NCBI RefSeq assembly: GCF_026213295.1
Contig: NC_079427.1
Location: forward strand, 1,049,758-1,113,757
Source of the DNA: Gadus chalcogrammus
Lineage: Eukaryota; Chordata; Actinopteri; Gadiformes; Gadidae
Direction: 5' to 3'
DNA: 64,000 nt
Shown here: in pieces, positions 44,400-59,072 of the stretch
Position numbering within the stretch: position 1 is the stretch's first letter
How the letters are laid out: the number at the start of each line of letters is the position of its first letter
The notes under the pieces: model-generated
What the model was told of the DNA's origin: nothing
Seen by the model: the letters and a program-made list of their open reading frames with translations, nothing else
The model's database searches: none
Program-made: the position numbers and the translations under genes

Positions 44400-45055
44400 T
44401 AGACTGGTACTACAGTACTACTCTCTAAAGTAGTACTCTCTAAAGTATCACTGTAGACCTGGTACTGCAGTACTACTCTCTAAAGTACCCCAGTCCTCCT
44501 CTCTAAAGTACCCCAGTACTCCTCTCTGAAGTACCCCAGTACTACTCTAAAGTACCCCAGTACTACTCTCTAAAGTACCCCAGTACTACTCTCTAAAGTA
44601 CCCCAGTCCTCCTCTCTAAAGTACCCCAGTACTCCTCTCCAAGTACCCCAGTACTACTCTAAAGTACCCCAGTCCTCCTCTCTAAAGTACCCCAGTACTC
44701 TTCTGAAGTACCCCAGTACTACTCTAAAGTACCCCAGTACTACTCTCTAAAGTACCCCAGTACTACTCTCTAAAGTACCCCAGTACTCCTCTCTAAAGTA
44801 CCCCAGTACTACTCTAAAGTACCCCAGTACTCCTCTCTAGAGTACCCCAGTACTACTCTAAAGTACCCCAGTACTCCTCTCTAGAGTACCCCAGTACTAC
44901 TCTAAAGTACCCCAGTACTCCTCTCTAGAGTACCCCAGTACTACTCTCTGAAGTACCCCAGTACTCCTCTCTGAAGTACCCCAGTACTACTCTAAAGTAC
45001 CCCAGTACTACTCTAAAGTACCCCAGTACTACTCTCTAAAGTACCCCAGTCCTCT
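44400..45055. repeat. Minisatellite (AGTACCCCAGTACTACTCTCTAA), copy 2
   Basis: Equivalent of 7430-8090. Confidence 0.95.
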
Positions 45056-45393
45056 CTCTGAAGCTCACCTCCTCTGGGGTTCGACGGGGTCTCCTCGGCA
45101 GAGCTCAGGGGCCGCAGGGGCCGGGTCACCTGGGGGGAACACCGGTCAGACCCACGGGACAGACACCGGCTGGTCATGGGACAGGAGGAGGTCATGTGAG
45201 TGCAGGTCATGTGACCTACCTGTCGACAGGGCTCCTCAGAGATGGGAGGAGGGAGGGAGTGCGGGGGGCCGAGTCTGAAAGCACAACACAAGAATCAACA
45301 CAACATCTAAGGGGGTCAGGGGGCGGGGCCAAGGGCTCAGGGGACGGGGCCCAGGGGGTGGTACCAAGGGGGGGTCAGGGGGGCGGTACTTAC

Positions 45394-45501
45394 CGGAGGC
45401 GGTCCTGGAAGCGCGACAGGAAGCGCGTGGAGATGCTGAGGCGGGGGTTGAGGAACGGCGCTCCTGCACCTGCAGCGCCCGCAGGTCAGTGTCGAAACGC
45501 T
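45394..45501 (-). pseudogene. wdr62: wdr62 copy 2 exon 26, one-base loss
   Basis: 108 bases against 109: ggccgctcc in copy 1 is ggcgctcc here, shifting the frame within the otherwise conserved FLNPRLSIS exon. Confidence 0.8.
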
Positions 45502-45667
45502 CTGCGGAGGTCAAAGGTCAGGTTCAACACGCTCTGCGGAGGTCAAAGGTCAGGTATAAACGCGCTATAGAGGTCAAAGGTCAGGTTCAAAAAGGTACCT
45601 GGGCTTAGGGACCACGATGTTAGGAGTTAGGATCACAGCCTTTAGAAGGCTGAGGACCACCGGTCTA

Positions 45668-46174
45668 ATGAGTGAGTGAGTGAGTGAGTGAGTGAGTGAG
45701 TGAGTGAGTGAGTGAGTGAGTGAGTGAGTAATGGTGTTGAGTGAGTGAGTGAGTGAGTGAGTGAGTGGGTGAGTGGGTGAGTGAGTGAGTGATGAGTGAG
45801 TGAGTGAGTAATGGTGTTGAGTGAGTGAGTGGTGAGTGGGTGAGTGAGTAATGGTGTTGAGTGAGTGAGTGAGTGAGTGAGTGAGTGAGTGAGTGAGTGA
45901 GTGAGTGAGTGAGTAATGGTGTTGAGTGAGTGAGTGAGTGAGTGAGTGAGTGAGTGAGTGAGTGAGTGAGTGAGTGAGTGAGTGAGTGAGTGAGTGAGTG
46001 AGTGAGTAATGGTGTTGAGTGAGTGAGTGAGTGAGTGAGTGAGTGAGTGAGTGAGTGAGTGAGTGAGTGATGAGTGAGTGAGTGAGTGAGTGAGTGAGTG
46101 AGAGTAATGGTGTTGAGTGAGTGAGTGAGTGAGTGAGTGAGTGAGTGAGTGAGTGAGTGAGTGAGTGAGTAGTG
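45668..46174. repeat. (GAGT)n array, copy 2
   Basis: Equivalent of 8702-9215, with single-base dropouts (for example gtgatgag). Confidence 0.95.
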
Positions 46175-46178
46175 AGAC

Positions 46179-46290
46179 CTGTGGGCGTGGCCAGCGTGTC
46201 AAAGTGGGTCTTCATCAGGCCGGGGTTCTCCTCCACCTCCTCCTCCACCCTGAGCTCCCAGGGAGCTGGCCTGGCTCAGGGAGTCTGTGT
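46179..46290 (-). pseudogene. wdr62: wdr62 copy 2 exon 25, five-base net loss
   Basis: 112 bases against 117: one tcc unit and two single C lost. Splice sites are intact but the frame is not. Confidence 0.75.
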
Positions 46291-46496
46291 CTGGGGGAGG
46301 GACCGCTTTACATCACTTCCGTCCACATACATCACTTCCTGTCCACACACACACACACACACAGGCGTGCGTGCGTACCGTCCTGCTGGTATCCGGCTGA
46401 TCCGTCGCAGTAGGCGGAGTCCTGGCTCAGCTCTGCCCCTGGCTCCGCCCCCTGACGAACCCCACGCTGCTCTGCCGCCTGCACCTCGAAGTCCCT

Positions 46497-46508
46497 GCAC
46501 ACACACAC

Positions 46509-46584
<76 letters not shown>

Positions 46585-47028
46585 ACACACACACACACAC
46601 ACCACACACACACCACACACACACACACTAACTGGTATTCCTACAGTATCTCACTGGTATTCCTGCGGGATCTCACTGGTATTCCTGCGGGATCTCACCG
46701 GTATTCCTGCAGTATCTCACCGGTATTCCTACAGTATCTCACCGGTATTCCTACAGTATCTCACCGGTATTCCTACAGTATCTCACTGGTATTGCTGCAG
46801 TATCTCACTGGTATTGCTGCAGTATCTCACTGGTATTGCTGCAGTATCTCACTGGTATTGATGCAGTATCTCACTGGTATTGCTGCAGTATCTCACTGGT
46901 ATTGCTGCAGTATCTCACTGGTATTGCTGCAGTATCTCACTGGTATTGCTGCAGTATCTCACTGGTATTGCTGCAGTATCTCACTGGTATTCCTGCAGTA
47001 TCTCACTGGTATTCCTGCAGTATCACAC
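46497..47028. repeat. (AC)n run plus 22-bp minisatellite, copy 2
   Basis: Equivalent of 9541-10078. The AC run carries several single-base dropouts (cacc), unlike copy 1. Confidence 0.95.
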
Positions 47029-47729
47029 AAGCTCCATGTTACTCACCCATCTGCCGTAAAGGTTGAAGATGAAACAAAGGTTTGGTTCATGATGTCAGTG
47101 CCTGCACAGCCAATCGGCTCAGAGGGCTCCTCAGCAGCCTAGAGGACAGACCAATCACAAGAGAGTTGTCTTCAGTCCGACCAATCACAACATAGCTAGC
47201 TACAGCCTGACCAATCACAACAGAGCTGGCTACAGCCTGACCAATCACAACAGAGCTGGCTACAGCCTGACCAATCACAACAGAGCTGGCTACAGTCTGA
47301 CCAATCACAGCAGAGCTGGCTGCAGCCTGACCAATCACAACAGAGCTGGCTACAGCTGGCTCTCGGCTCTCCTGATGTGAATGTGTGGGGGGTCAGCCCA
47401 CCTCCTCCTCCTCCAAGCCGCCCAGCAGGCTGTCCAAACTCTGGGGGTGGAAGAGGCCCTCCTCGTCCTGCTCCTCGTCCGGCTCCTCCCCCGGCTCCTC
47501 CCCTGGCTCCTCCCCCAGGTCAGGGGAGGCGTGGCTTGCGGCAGGGGGGCTGTAGATAGTGAGGGGGCAGGCCTGCTGAGCCCAGCGACCGCGTGGGACC
47601 GCAGGTACCTGGAGGCCCGCCCCGCCCTCCTGCACGCACACAATTTATTTTCAGCACGTCTTTTCCATCTGGTCTTTCTATCAACACCGCTCCGTCATAT
47701 CACCATGGACCGCGGCGTTTACACTACTC

Positions 47730-48275
47730 TTTAGCCTAGCATGGTGCTCTTCAGCCTAGCATGGTGCTCTTTAGCCTGGCATTGGCCTAGCATGGTGCTC
47801 TTCAGCCTAGCATGGTGCTCTTCAGCCTAGCATGGTGCTCTTCAGCCTAGCATGGTGCTCTTCAGCCTAGCATGGTGCTCTTTAGCCTGGCATGGTGCTC
47901 TTTAGCCTGGCATTGGGCTAGCATGGTGCTCTTCAGCCTAGCATGGTGCTCTTCAGCCTAGCATGGTGCTCTTTAGCCTAGCATGGTGCTCTTTAGCCTA
48001 GCATGGTGCTCTTTAGCCTGGCATTGGCCTAGCATGGGGCTCTTTAGCCTAGCATGGTGCTCTTTAGCCTAGCATTAGCCTAGCATGGTGCTCTTTAGCC
48101 TAGCATGTTGATCTTTAGCGTAGCATGGTGTTCTTTAGCCTGGCATTAGCATAGCATGGTGCTCTTTAGCTTAGCATGGTGCTCTTTAGCCTGGCATTAG
48201 CATAGCATGGTGCTCTTCAGCCTAGCATGGAGCTCTTTAGCCTGGCATTAGCCTAGAATGGGGCTTTTAGCCTAG
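47730..48275. repeat. 20-bp minisatellite, copy 2
   Basis: Equivalent of 10788-11325. Confidence 0.95.
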
Positions 48276-49070
48276 CACTAGCGTCTGACTCACCAGCTTG
48301 CGGAACCACATGGGCAGCTTGCCGTTGGTCTCGAGGAGCAGCGACTCTGTGGACAGAAACACCGTCAGCACACGGCTACACCCTTAGCAACACACACTGA
48401 CGGGTGGAGGAGCGTCCCTCACCCTCTGGGGGCAGCAGGCGGGCGGGGGTCTCAGGAGGAGCCTCTGTGTTCTCCTCCAAGGTGGGAGGAAGAGGAAGCT
48501 TGCCTGCAGGTAGAGCGACGAAGGTCTCCCTCCTGGAACAGACCAGAGCTAATTTAGTACGGACGTCTTCAACAGCTCATGCTCTTCACACAGGTACTAG
48601 GAGCGTTTGGTCGGGGGGGCCGACCTGATGGAGAGCTGCTTGCTGGTTGGTCTGTTGTCGACAATAAGCCCCGCCTCCAGCCTCCGCCGGGCCAGCGTCT
48701 TCTTCATGGTGGTGGTCATCTGGGAGTCCAGGCGCCACAGGAACACACAGCTGGAAGAACACCCAGCGTGAGGAACACACAGAGAGCCGGAGGACGCCCA
48801 CAGCTGGGGGGCACATAGGGCACAGAGGGCAGCTCACCTGTCCCCAGACACGGTGACCAGGTACCGGCAGTCCAGGGTGAACTTCATACTGGTGACGATC
48901 TCTGTGGAAACCAAGACAGGACATCAGCAGGAGACTGGGCCGGCCTGGTCCTACTGGGAGTTGGGGCTGGGCGATTAATAGAATTTTGAGCAAAATAATC
49001 GTGATGATGATTTCTTCCCCATAATCCAGATCAGATAGATCAGATCAGATTCAGAGGGCCAGGGGTTTAC

Positions 49071-49182
49071 CCGAGTGTCGAACAGTGTCACCCACCGTCT
49101 CACGGTCTCGTAGTCCAGGATGGAGATGCTGCGAGTCGGAGCCGCTGGTGGCCAGTTAGCAGCCGGACGGATCCACCTGCAC
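49071..49182 (-). pseudogene. wdr62: wdr62 copy 2 exon 17, several compensating indels
   Basis: Same net length as copy 1, but with several one-base insertions and deletions and substitutions, one of which turns ccaggtagc into ccagttagc. Marks the start of the error-dense block. Confidence 0.65.
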
Positions 49183-50394
49183 CTGAAAGAAACAACTGCT
49201 TACAGGTGCTGATCACCAGCCTCACGGAGAACGTTCTCTCCAGAGCAGGACTTCAGTCTGCTCCCACCTCCTCACGGAGAACGTTATTCCTCCAGAGCAG
49301 AGGTTTTCCAGTCTGCCTCCCTACATCCTCAACCGGGAGAACGTTCTCATCCAGAGCCAGGACTCAGTCTGCCTCCTACCTCCTCACCGTAGAGAACCGT
49401 TCTCATCCAGAGATAGGACTCAGTCTCTCCCTACCTCCTCACCCGGAGAACGTTTCTCATCCAGAGCTAGGAGTCAGTTGCTTCCTACATCCTCACCGGG
49501 AGAACGTTCTCATCCAGAGCTAGGAGTCAGTCTGCTCCCTACCTCCTCACCGGAGAACGTTCTCATCCAGAGCTAGGAGTCAGTCTGCTCCCTACCTTCA
49601 GAACGGCTCCATCGTCACTCGAGAACCCCTTCAGACACCTCTGGAGCTTCCCCGTCTCCACCTCGTAGACCCTGAGGAGAACAACCAGCTCCTTCAGAAC
49701 CAAAGCGAGAACCTCGAACACAGTACACTAGAAGCACACAGAACTACTAGAACCGCCAACACGCTCCAACCACACAGAACTACCAACACACTCCAACCAC
49801 ACAGAACCACCAACACACTCCACTAGAACCACTAGAACCGCCAACACACTCCACTAGAACCACTAGAACCGCCAACACACTCCACTAGAACAACACAGAA
49901 CCAGTAGAACCACACAGAACACAGCATCAGAACCAGGACCCTCCCCTAGAACCCGGCGCGTGCAGCAGCCCCACCGGATGTTGCGGTCCTGGCAGGCTAC
50001 GGCGGCGTGGCGGCGGGACGGGTCCAGGTCCATGTCGTACAGCGTGGTCTTCTCCACCACGTGGTGGCTCCTGGAGAAAACCACGCCCTCCGCCGTCTGC
50101 AGGGGGGGGGGAAGACCATCAGGACCGGGGGGGGGGGGGGGGGGCCCTCTCCTCACCCTCACCCCACAGGTACTAACCCCAGAGGAAGTAGACCCACAGG
50201 TACTAACCCCAGAGGAAGTAGACCCACAGGTACTCACCCCAGAGGAAGTAGACCCACAGGTACTAACCCCAGAGGAAGTAGACCCCCAGGTACTAACCCC
50301 AGAGGAAGTAGACCCACCTGCTCCGCCCGGCGGAAGTAGATGCTCTTATCGGCTCCACAGCTCACCAGGCTGACCGCTGCACTCGGAGCGCAGG

Positions 50395-50830
50395 AAGTAG
50401 GACCTAGAACACAGGAAGAAGAATCTACAACACAGGAAGTAGGACCTACAACACAGGAAACGGCTACTACAACACAGGAAGTAGGACCTACAAGACAGGA
50501 AGTAGGACCTACAACCCAGAAGTAGGACCTACAACACCAGGAAGTAGGACCTACAACTCCAGGACAGTCGGACCTCCAACACAGGAAACAGCTTACAACA
50601 CAGGGAAAATAATCCTTACAAACAGAAGGAACACAGCTACTACAACACAGGACAACAGGCTACTACCAATCCAGGAAGTAGGGACCTACAACACAGGAAC
50701 AGCTACTACAACACAGGAAGAAGAATCTACCAACACAGGAAACAGCTTACTACAATCCAGAAGAAGACTCTACAACACAGGAAACAGCTACTACAATCCA
50801 GGAAGTAGGACCCATACAACTACATGGAAG
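50395..50830. repeat. Minisatellite (CAGGAAGTAGGACCTACAACA), copy 2
   Basis: Equivalent of 13440-13872, indel-rich from about 50510. Confidence 0.9.
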
Positions 50831-51652
50831 CTATGGCTAGTTCTAGTAATAAGTAGTTGATGTAGGTGGAGTGGTGTTAGCGGCGCCAGTATATCTCTTA
50901 TCCAGTATTATTAGTAAACGTATCTATTGTGTGGTAGTCTTACCAGTGAACTTGATGGCGTGATGGTTGCAGTAGGTATCATGTCTACATATCATCTAGT
51001 ATACTATTACTTAGATATCTATTGTGTGGTAGTATTACCAGTGAACTTGATGCGCGGGATGGAGCCAGATGGTCGTAGAGGGCTTTGCTGCAGGGCTGAA
51101 GTTGTTCTCCAGGTTGAAGCCGTGTGAGTCAGACGGTCTCTGCTGGCCGAGGCCAGAAGCTTCACACTGGAGACACCAAGTCTTCATCAACATCACCCTC
51201 ACCATCATACTGTCTTCATCATCATCATCATCATCATACGGGTCTTCCAATACATCACCACCACACATCTTTCATCACCACACCATCATCTAGGCAGGGA
51301 AGCTCACTGTTATCAGCGGGTGAGAGAGAGGGGGAGTAAGCTAGGCAGGAAGCTCACCTGTATAGCAGCCGGTGAAGAAACTCCAAACACAACACCCTCT
51401 GAGTCGTGAGCCTCGTCTCGACCCAGCTCCTCCAAGGCTCCGCCCACCAAAAACACACTGCCACACCACACACCCCGTACCACCTGCTACTATATATATA
51501 TATGTGGTGGCAGTTTATCGGCGTTAACGGCTTGCGTTAACGCGACGTTCTATCGCGCAATAAAAAAAAAATCGCGGTTAATCTATTTCAAACACTTCCT
51601 TGCTTCGGACCCATCCGTGACTGACACTAACCCAATTCAGAAGCTAGAATTT

Positions 51653-52252
51653 AGGGTACACTCACACTAGGCCATCTGGCCGTGGCGTTTTCAACCTAAC
51701 CTTGCTCAAATCTGCCAGTGTGAGTGTGGCCAGCTGGCCAGGCCAGGCCAATTTGGCCACTTGGGAGAGGTGTGATGTGCGCTACGGTACGGGCCGCTAC
51801 GGTACAGATGCTAATGAGCCGACACGCGCACCGCACGGCTACGCAACCTGAGTGGATGTCAGTATAGTCCCATGCGACGACCACGGACATAATAGCTGGC
51901 GACGAGCCTTCTTTCCCATTAACCGGTAAACATAATCCAAATAAGCAACAGACTCAGCAAAGTTGCGAACTAGTTCTCGGTGTTGTTGTCCATTGTGTTA
52001 AAACTCTGACTGGCGGCAGACTTTATTATGGTCCATGCAGCGGGACGCATGGTGATGACCGTTTACTTACGACGTGATGACGTATGTACAAGAGCCTACC
52101 CGTGGCCAGGCCACAGTCTGCGATGGCCAACCGGCCACGGCCAGATGGCCCAGTGTGAGTGCAGGCCAGAGAAAAATTGGGGCCATTTGAGCACGGTTAG
52201 GGGTGGAAAACGGCAACGGCCACGGCCAGATGGCCTAGTGTGAGTGCACCCT
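51653..52252. mobile_element. hAT-like MITE, copy 2
   Basis: Equivalent of 14664-15263, same insertion site and total length, with scattered indels. Confidence 0.7.
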
Positions 52253-53704
52253 TAGGACTGAGGTAAACGTTGAGGGAACTCAGAGAGGCAGATTCAACAG
52301 AATATCCTGACTGTGTTAAATATGTAATACTGTAAATACGTAATACTTGTGTAACGTAAATATGTAAATGATTAACTGACAAAATTGTAAGTACCTTTTC
52401 TAGCAAATTAACTCCAATATAAATTATATTAAGTTATAGCACACTTTCAAATATTTAACTTCTAAACCTTACATTATTATGGATTATTACACAGCTCTTC
52501 TCAATGCTGTAGAGTGCTCCATTCACTTGCATGGGCCTCCCAACGTTCAGCTGTCAATTATTTTTGTTTATGCTCCGTTCACTTGCATGGGCACTTCACA
52601 ACTTCCGGCGGTGAATTATATTTGATAACTCACCATTGCCCAGTATAATCTTACCGTTGTCAAGGTAAAACAATAGATTTTTTGCGTTTGCCATTTTAAT
52701 CTAGATTAAAAAACTTATCTATGACCACCACTAATATATACCCCACACATAGTAAACGTTACTCAACCCCACACATCACCACAGTATACGTTTATATATA
52801 CACACGCACACACACCCACACAGTATACGAAACACACACACAGACACACAGGATACGTAACAACACCAAACAGCGCAGTACGTAACACACACACACACAC
52901 ACAGTATACTACGATCGACCGGATATATAGCCCGGCCGATATAGTCGGCCGAAATATTTCAGTTTTTTACGTGCATCGGTATCGCCCGATTTTTTCCGGC
53001 ATCGGCTCTGTTTCTTTTTTTCTTTCATGATTTACAGACGGCTCAGTAAATTTTCATCTTTTTAACTTATGGACATTGTAACATTTGTTATCATCATTGT
53101 GTCATTTTTATGACGTAAATGAGGAAGGTTCTAGCCTGGAAATCCCAGAACCACATCTAGAAAGCTGAGGGGCTATGGCAACGAGTAATGAAAACTGGCC
53201 AACGCGAGGGGCGGCACCCAAGCAAGCATTTGAAAATATCAGAAGAATAAGGGCGGTCGTACCAGACCAGTGGAGCCTAACAATAGATAAGACTCTTGCC
53301 GTATCCGGTCGTTAAAACAGCAACGCTCTTTGGCCCCCGCCCTATATTGATACATCGATGTGTGTGATTGATAGTGTTCTGGGCAGGGGAGGCCCAGAAT
53401 ATACACGAGTATATTGCCTTGTTCCCAGAGTGACTCACTGAGCAAATTAAAATCACACACACACAATATACGTCACACAGAGGACACACACAGTATACGT
53501 TACACACACAGACACACACACAGTATATGTTTTCACACACAGACACCACACCGCAGGTTTCCAGTTGCGGTCGCCGGCGGCGATGTGTCGTCCATCAGGG
53601 CTGACTCCGAGGACCCCGGACGCCTGATTTCCCCATCAGCCCCGGCGGCGTCCTGCAGGTGTGATGAGTTTCGTCCCACATAACACCAACCGCACCAAGT
53701 CCTG

Positions 53705-54530
53705 AAACACACCACCCTCGCCTTAGTGTGCTACACCACCTCGCCTTAGTGCTGCTACCACACCCTCGCCTTAGTGCTGCTACACCACCCACACCTTAGC
53801 TGATGCTACACCACCCTCGCCTTAGTGCTGCTACACCACCCTCGCCTTTTAGTGCTGCTACACTACCCTCGCCTTAGTGCTGCTACACCACCCTCGCCTT
53901 TTAGTGCTGCTACACACCTCGCCTTAGTGCTGCTACACCACCCTCGGCCTTAGTGTGCTACACACCCTCGCCTTAGTGCTGCTACACTACCCTCGCCTTA
54001 GTGTTTACTACACCACCCTCGCCTTAGTGCTGCTACACCACCCTCGCCTTAGTCGCTGCTAACACCACCTGCCTTAGTGTCTGCTACACCACCTCGCCCT
54101 TAGTGCTGTACACTACCCTCGCCTTAGTGTTACCTACACCACCTCGCCTTAGTGTTACTACACCACCCCTCGCCTTAGTGCTGCTACACCACCCTCACCT
54201 TAGTGCTGCTACACTACCACTCGCCTTAGTGCTGCACACCCCCCTCGCCTTAGTGCTGCTACACCACCCTCGCCTTAGTGCTGCTACACCACCCTCGCCT
54301 TAGTGCTGCTACACCACCCTCGCCTTAGTCCTGAAACACACCACCCTCGCCTTAGTGCTGCTACACCACCCTCGCCTTAGTGATGCTACACCACCCTCGC
54401 CTTAGTGTTACTGCACCAGCCTCACCCTAGTGTTACTACACCACCTCACCTTAGTGCTGCTACACCAGCCTCACCTTAGTGTTACTACAACACCCTCACC
54501 TTAGTGTACTACACCAGCCTCACCCATAGT
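53705..54530. repeat. 25-bp minisatellite, copy 2
   Basis: Equivalent of 16688-17510. One unit at 54328-54351 carries the exon 11 acceptor sequence (gtcctgaaacacacc), which copy 1 lacks inside the array. Confidence 0.9.
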
Positions 54531-54544
54531 GGTTCCCCCCAGTT

Positions 54545-56148
54545 TGGGAACCACTTGTGTAAACACTACTAGTCCGATACTTGGTGTTAACAGTAGTAGC
54601 GTCTGGTACATGGTGTAAACAGTACTAGTCCGGTACGTGGTGTAAACAGTACTAGTACGGTACGTGGTGTAAACAGTACTAGTCCGGTACGTGGTGTAAA
54701 CAGTACTAGTACGGTACATGGTGTAAACAGTACTAGTACGGTACATGGTGCTAAACAGTACTATTACGGTACGTGGTGTAAACAGTACTAGTACGGTACG
54801 TGGTGTAAACACTACTATGTACGGTACATGGTGTAAACAGTAACTATTACGGTACGTGGCGTAAACAGTACTAGTCCGGTACATGGTGTAAACAGTACTA
54901 GTCCGGTACATGGTGTAAACAGTACTAGAACGGTACATGTGTGTAAACAGTACCGTACGTGGTGTAAACAGTACTAGTACGGTACGTGGTGTAAACAGTA
55001 CTAGTCCGGTACGTGGTCTAAACAGTACTAGTACGGTACGTGGTGTAAACAGTACTAGTCCGGTACGTGTGTAAACAGTACTAGTACGGTACGTGGTGTA
55101 AACAGTACTAGTCTGGTACGTGGTGTAAACAGTACTAGTCCGGTACGTGGTGTAAAACAGTACTAGTACTTAACATGGTCTAAACAGTACTAGTACTTAA
55201 CATGGCGGTAACAGTACTAGTACGGTACATGGTGTAAACAGTACTAGTCTGGTGGATGGTGTAAACAGTACTAGTCTGGTGGATGGTGTAAACAGTACTA
55301 GTACAGTACGTGGCGTAAACAGTACTAGTCCGGTACATGGTGTAAATAGTACTAGTACGGTACATGGTGTAAACAGTACAGTACGTGGTGTAAACAGTAC
55401 TAGTACGGTACGTGGTGTAAACAGTACTAGTACGGTACATGGTGTAAACAGTACTAGTCCGGTACGTGATGTAAACAGTACGGTACGTGGTGTAAACAGT
55501 ACTAGTCCGGTACATGGTGTAAACAGTACTAGTACGGTACGTGGTGTAAACAGTACTAGTCCGGTACGTGGTGTAAACAGTACTAGTCCGGTACGTGGTG
55601 TAAACAGTACTAGTCCGGTACGTGGTGTAAACAGTACTAGTACGGTACGTGGTGTAAAACAGTACTAGTACGGTACATGGTGTAAACAGTACTAGTACGG
55701 TACGTGGTGTAAACAGTACTAGTCCGGTACGTGGTGTAAAACACTACTAGTACGGTACGTGGTGTAAACAGTACTAGTCCGGTACGTGGTGTAAACAGTA
55801 CTAGTACGGTACGTGGTGTTAACAGTACTAGTACGGTACGTGGTGTAAACAGTACTAGTACGGTACGTGGTGTAAACAGTACTAGTCCGGTACGTGGTGT
55901 AAACAGTACTAGTACTTAACATGGTGTAAACAGTACTAGTACTTAACATGGCGTAAACAGTACTAGTCCGGTACATGGTGTAACAGTACTAGTCCGGTAC
56001 ATGGTGTAAACAGTACTAGTCTGGTGGATGGTGTAAACAGTACTAGTCCGGTACGTGGTGTAAACAGTACTAGTACAGTACGTGGTGTAAACAGTACTAG
56101 TACGGTACATGGTGTAACAGTACTAGTACGGTACATGGTGTAGTACAG
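54545..56148. repeat. 27-bp minisatellite, copy 2
   Basis: Equivalent of 17535-19118 with different unit order and some single-base indels. Confidence 0.95.
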
Positions 56149-56999
56149 GTTGGTAGTGCTGGTTGTAAGGACAGGAGGTTACCTTGCTGTAGCGGTTAGC
56201 GGGGGCCGGGGCCCCCCCAGTTCGAGGGTCGGGGGGCCGGCCCATGGGGGCCCGTCTGGGAGCCACACCCTGATGGTGTTGTCGGAGGAACAGGTGAGGA
56301 AGGACGAGGCGGGAAGCAGGCCTCCCTCTACCTCAGGATACACCTGGAGAACCGGCCAATCAGAAAGCTTACATCCCCTAGAGCAGTACCATTCAAGTAC
56401 TCATACGAGTTTTACAATTTCGCATAACAGAAGAAATACCTGAGCACTCCACAGTACAGAGCGATCTACTAGACTCGCTTATTATTGTACTCAAGTCACA
56501 CTACTACTAGCAGTACTCAAGTAACACTACTTCTACAGTACTCGTATAACCAGTAATTATACAAGTACTGTAGTAGTAGTGTTATATCTACCAGAGTATA
56601 ATCTACCAGATTATAGTACTCATATACACACTACTGCAGTACCTCTGTGCTCAGCGTACAGTACGGAGTATATCGACCAGAGTATAGTTCTCGTAATACT
56701 AACTGTAGGACTACAACACTACTGCAGTACCTCTGCGCTCCACGACACAGCAGGGCTGTGGTACAGCGCCGAAGTACATATTGTAGGGTGAGGATGTTCT
56801 GCCACGTACCACACTTACACACTGTGGTCGTTCATACACACATGGTCAGCTGACCCGCCCGGGGGGTCAAAGGTCACCCCTGCGGAGTTCCGGGTACACC
56901 GGCTGGCTGGGCCAAATCAGGGACTCCGTCCTGTAGTGAACCCAAGCAGTAAGAACCTGAAAATAGGGTGGTAGGGTACTAATCCCTGGTACAACTAGT

Positions 57000-57476
57000 C
57001 CTGTAGGGTACCAAGGTTAGTGCTGTAGGTACTAACCCTGTGGTACTAGTGCTGTAGGTACTAACCCCTGATGTACTAGTGCTGTAGGTACTAACCCCTG
57101 GTACTAGTGCTGTAGGTACTAACCCCTGGTGGTACTAGTGCTGTAGGTACTAACCCCTGGTACTAGTGCTGTAGGTACTAACCCCTGGTACTAGTGCTGT
57201 AGGTACTAACCCCTGGTACTAGTGCTGTAGGTACTAACCACTGTACTAGTGCTGGTAGGTACTAACCCCTGGTACTAGTGCTGTAGGTACTAACCCCTGG
57301 TACTAGTGCTGTAGCTACTAGTACTGTAGGTACTAGTGCTGTAGGTACTAACCCCTGGTACTAGTACTGTAGTTACTAGTACTGTAGGTACTAGTGCTGT
57401 AGGTACTAACCCCTGGTACTAGTGCTGTAGGTACTTAACCCCTGGTAATAGTGCTGTAGGTACTAACCCCTGGTAC
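57000..57476. repeat. 28-bp minisatellite, copy 2
   Basis: Equivalent of 19925-20442, next to exon 8. Confidence 0.95.
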
Positions 57477-57796
57477 TGGAGCTGGACCCCCAGGCGGTGG
57501 GGGCGGGGCAGGCTGGAGATGAACTGCAGGTTGAGGGGGGCTGAAGACGCGCACCGCCCGTCAGAGCAGCCGCAGACACGAAGGACTCAGAGACCGCCAG
57601 CAGCGGGCCGACGCCGTCTGGGGACCAGGGGGGGGACAGGGGGGGGGGGGCCAGAGGGGAGACCAGGGGGGGGGGGGGGACCAGGGGGGAGACCAGGGGG
57701 GGGGGGGGGACCAGGGGGGGAGACCAGGGGGAAAGACCAGCAGAGGACAGCGGAGCACCGTTACAGGACTGAACATAAAGAGCTAATACACTGACA

Positions 57797-57893
<97 letters not shown>

Positions 57894-58368
57894 CACACAA
57901 CACACACACACACACACACACACACACCTTGAGGTGCACCCATGCCTCCAGGTCACGGCTCTTGTTGAACAGACAGAGCAGCCCCCCGCTGGTGACGGCG
58001 TATGTGTTGTCCGCCGCCGCGCCCCGCCCGCACGCCACGCCGCAGAACACGCTGCCCTTGAAGTCCCCCAGGAGCCCGGACCGCCCAATCAGGGGCACCG
58101 TGCTGTTCACCTGCACAGGGGATGAGCCAATCACAGGTCAGACGGTTGATGATCGGAGCCCCACTGCTGGGGGCGCGATGGGGGGGGTGGGGGGGTGTGT
58201 GCGTTAGCGTCCGTCCGTCCGTCCGTCTCACCCTGCGTTCCCTAGAGGCGTCCAGGTTCCAGAACTTGACGTGTCGTTTCCCTGCGGTGACGAAGGAGCT
58301 GCTGTCCTCAGAGAAGGAGACGGCCGCCACACCACTGGACACCTTGTTAGAGGCTATCACCGTGCCCT

Positions 58369-58503
<135 letters not shown>

Positions 58504-58918
58504 GAGAAATGACGTCTAGATCTTTCCATCATGTCTCTTATCATGATGCAATGAGCCTAGGTGCACTTTACAACGTGCACTTTGTTTATTGTGTGCGTGT
58601 GCGTACCTTCCACTCCCACACGCTGACGGTCATGTCGTGCTGGTAACCGACGGAGACGATGTAGGCGGAGCTTGGGGAGAAGGCCACGCAGGCCACACCG
58701 TACTTGTGGCTCTGGACCTCAGCCAGCTGGGAGCGCTCACACACGTCCCACACGCGCACACACGGCATGTGGCCACTCTGCACACACACACACAGGAGGT
58801 CCTGATGCTGCTGCTGACCAGGTGACCAAAACCAGCCAATGAGAGGGTAGGGTTTCTTACCTCACCGGACACCAGGTACTTCCCATCCGGAGAGAAGGCC
58901 AACGATGACACCGTCTTC

Positions 58919-59072
<154 letters not shown>

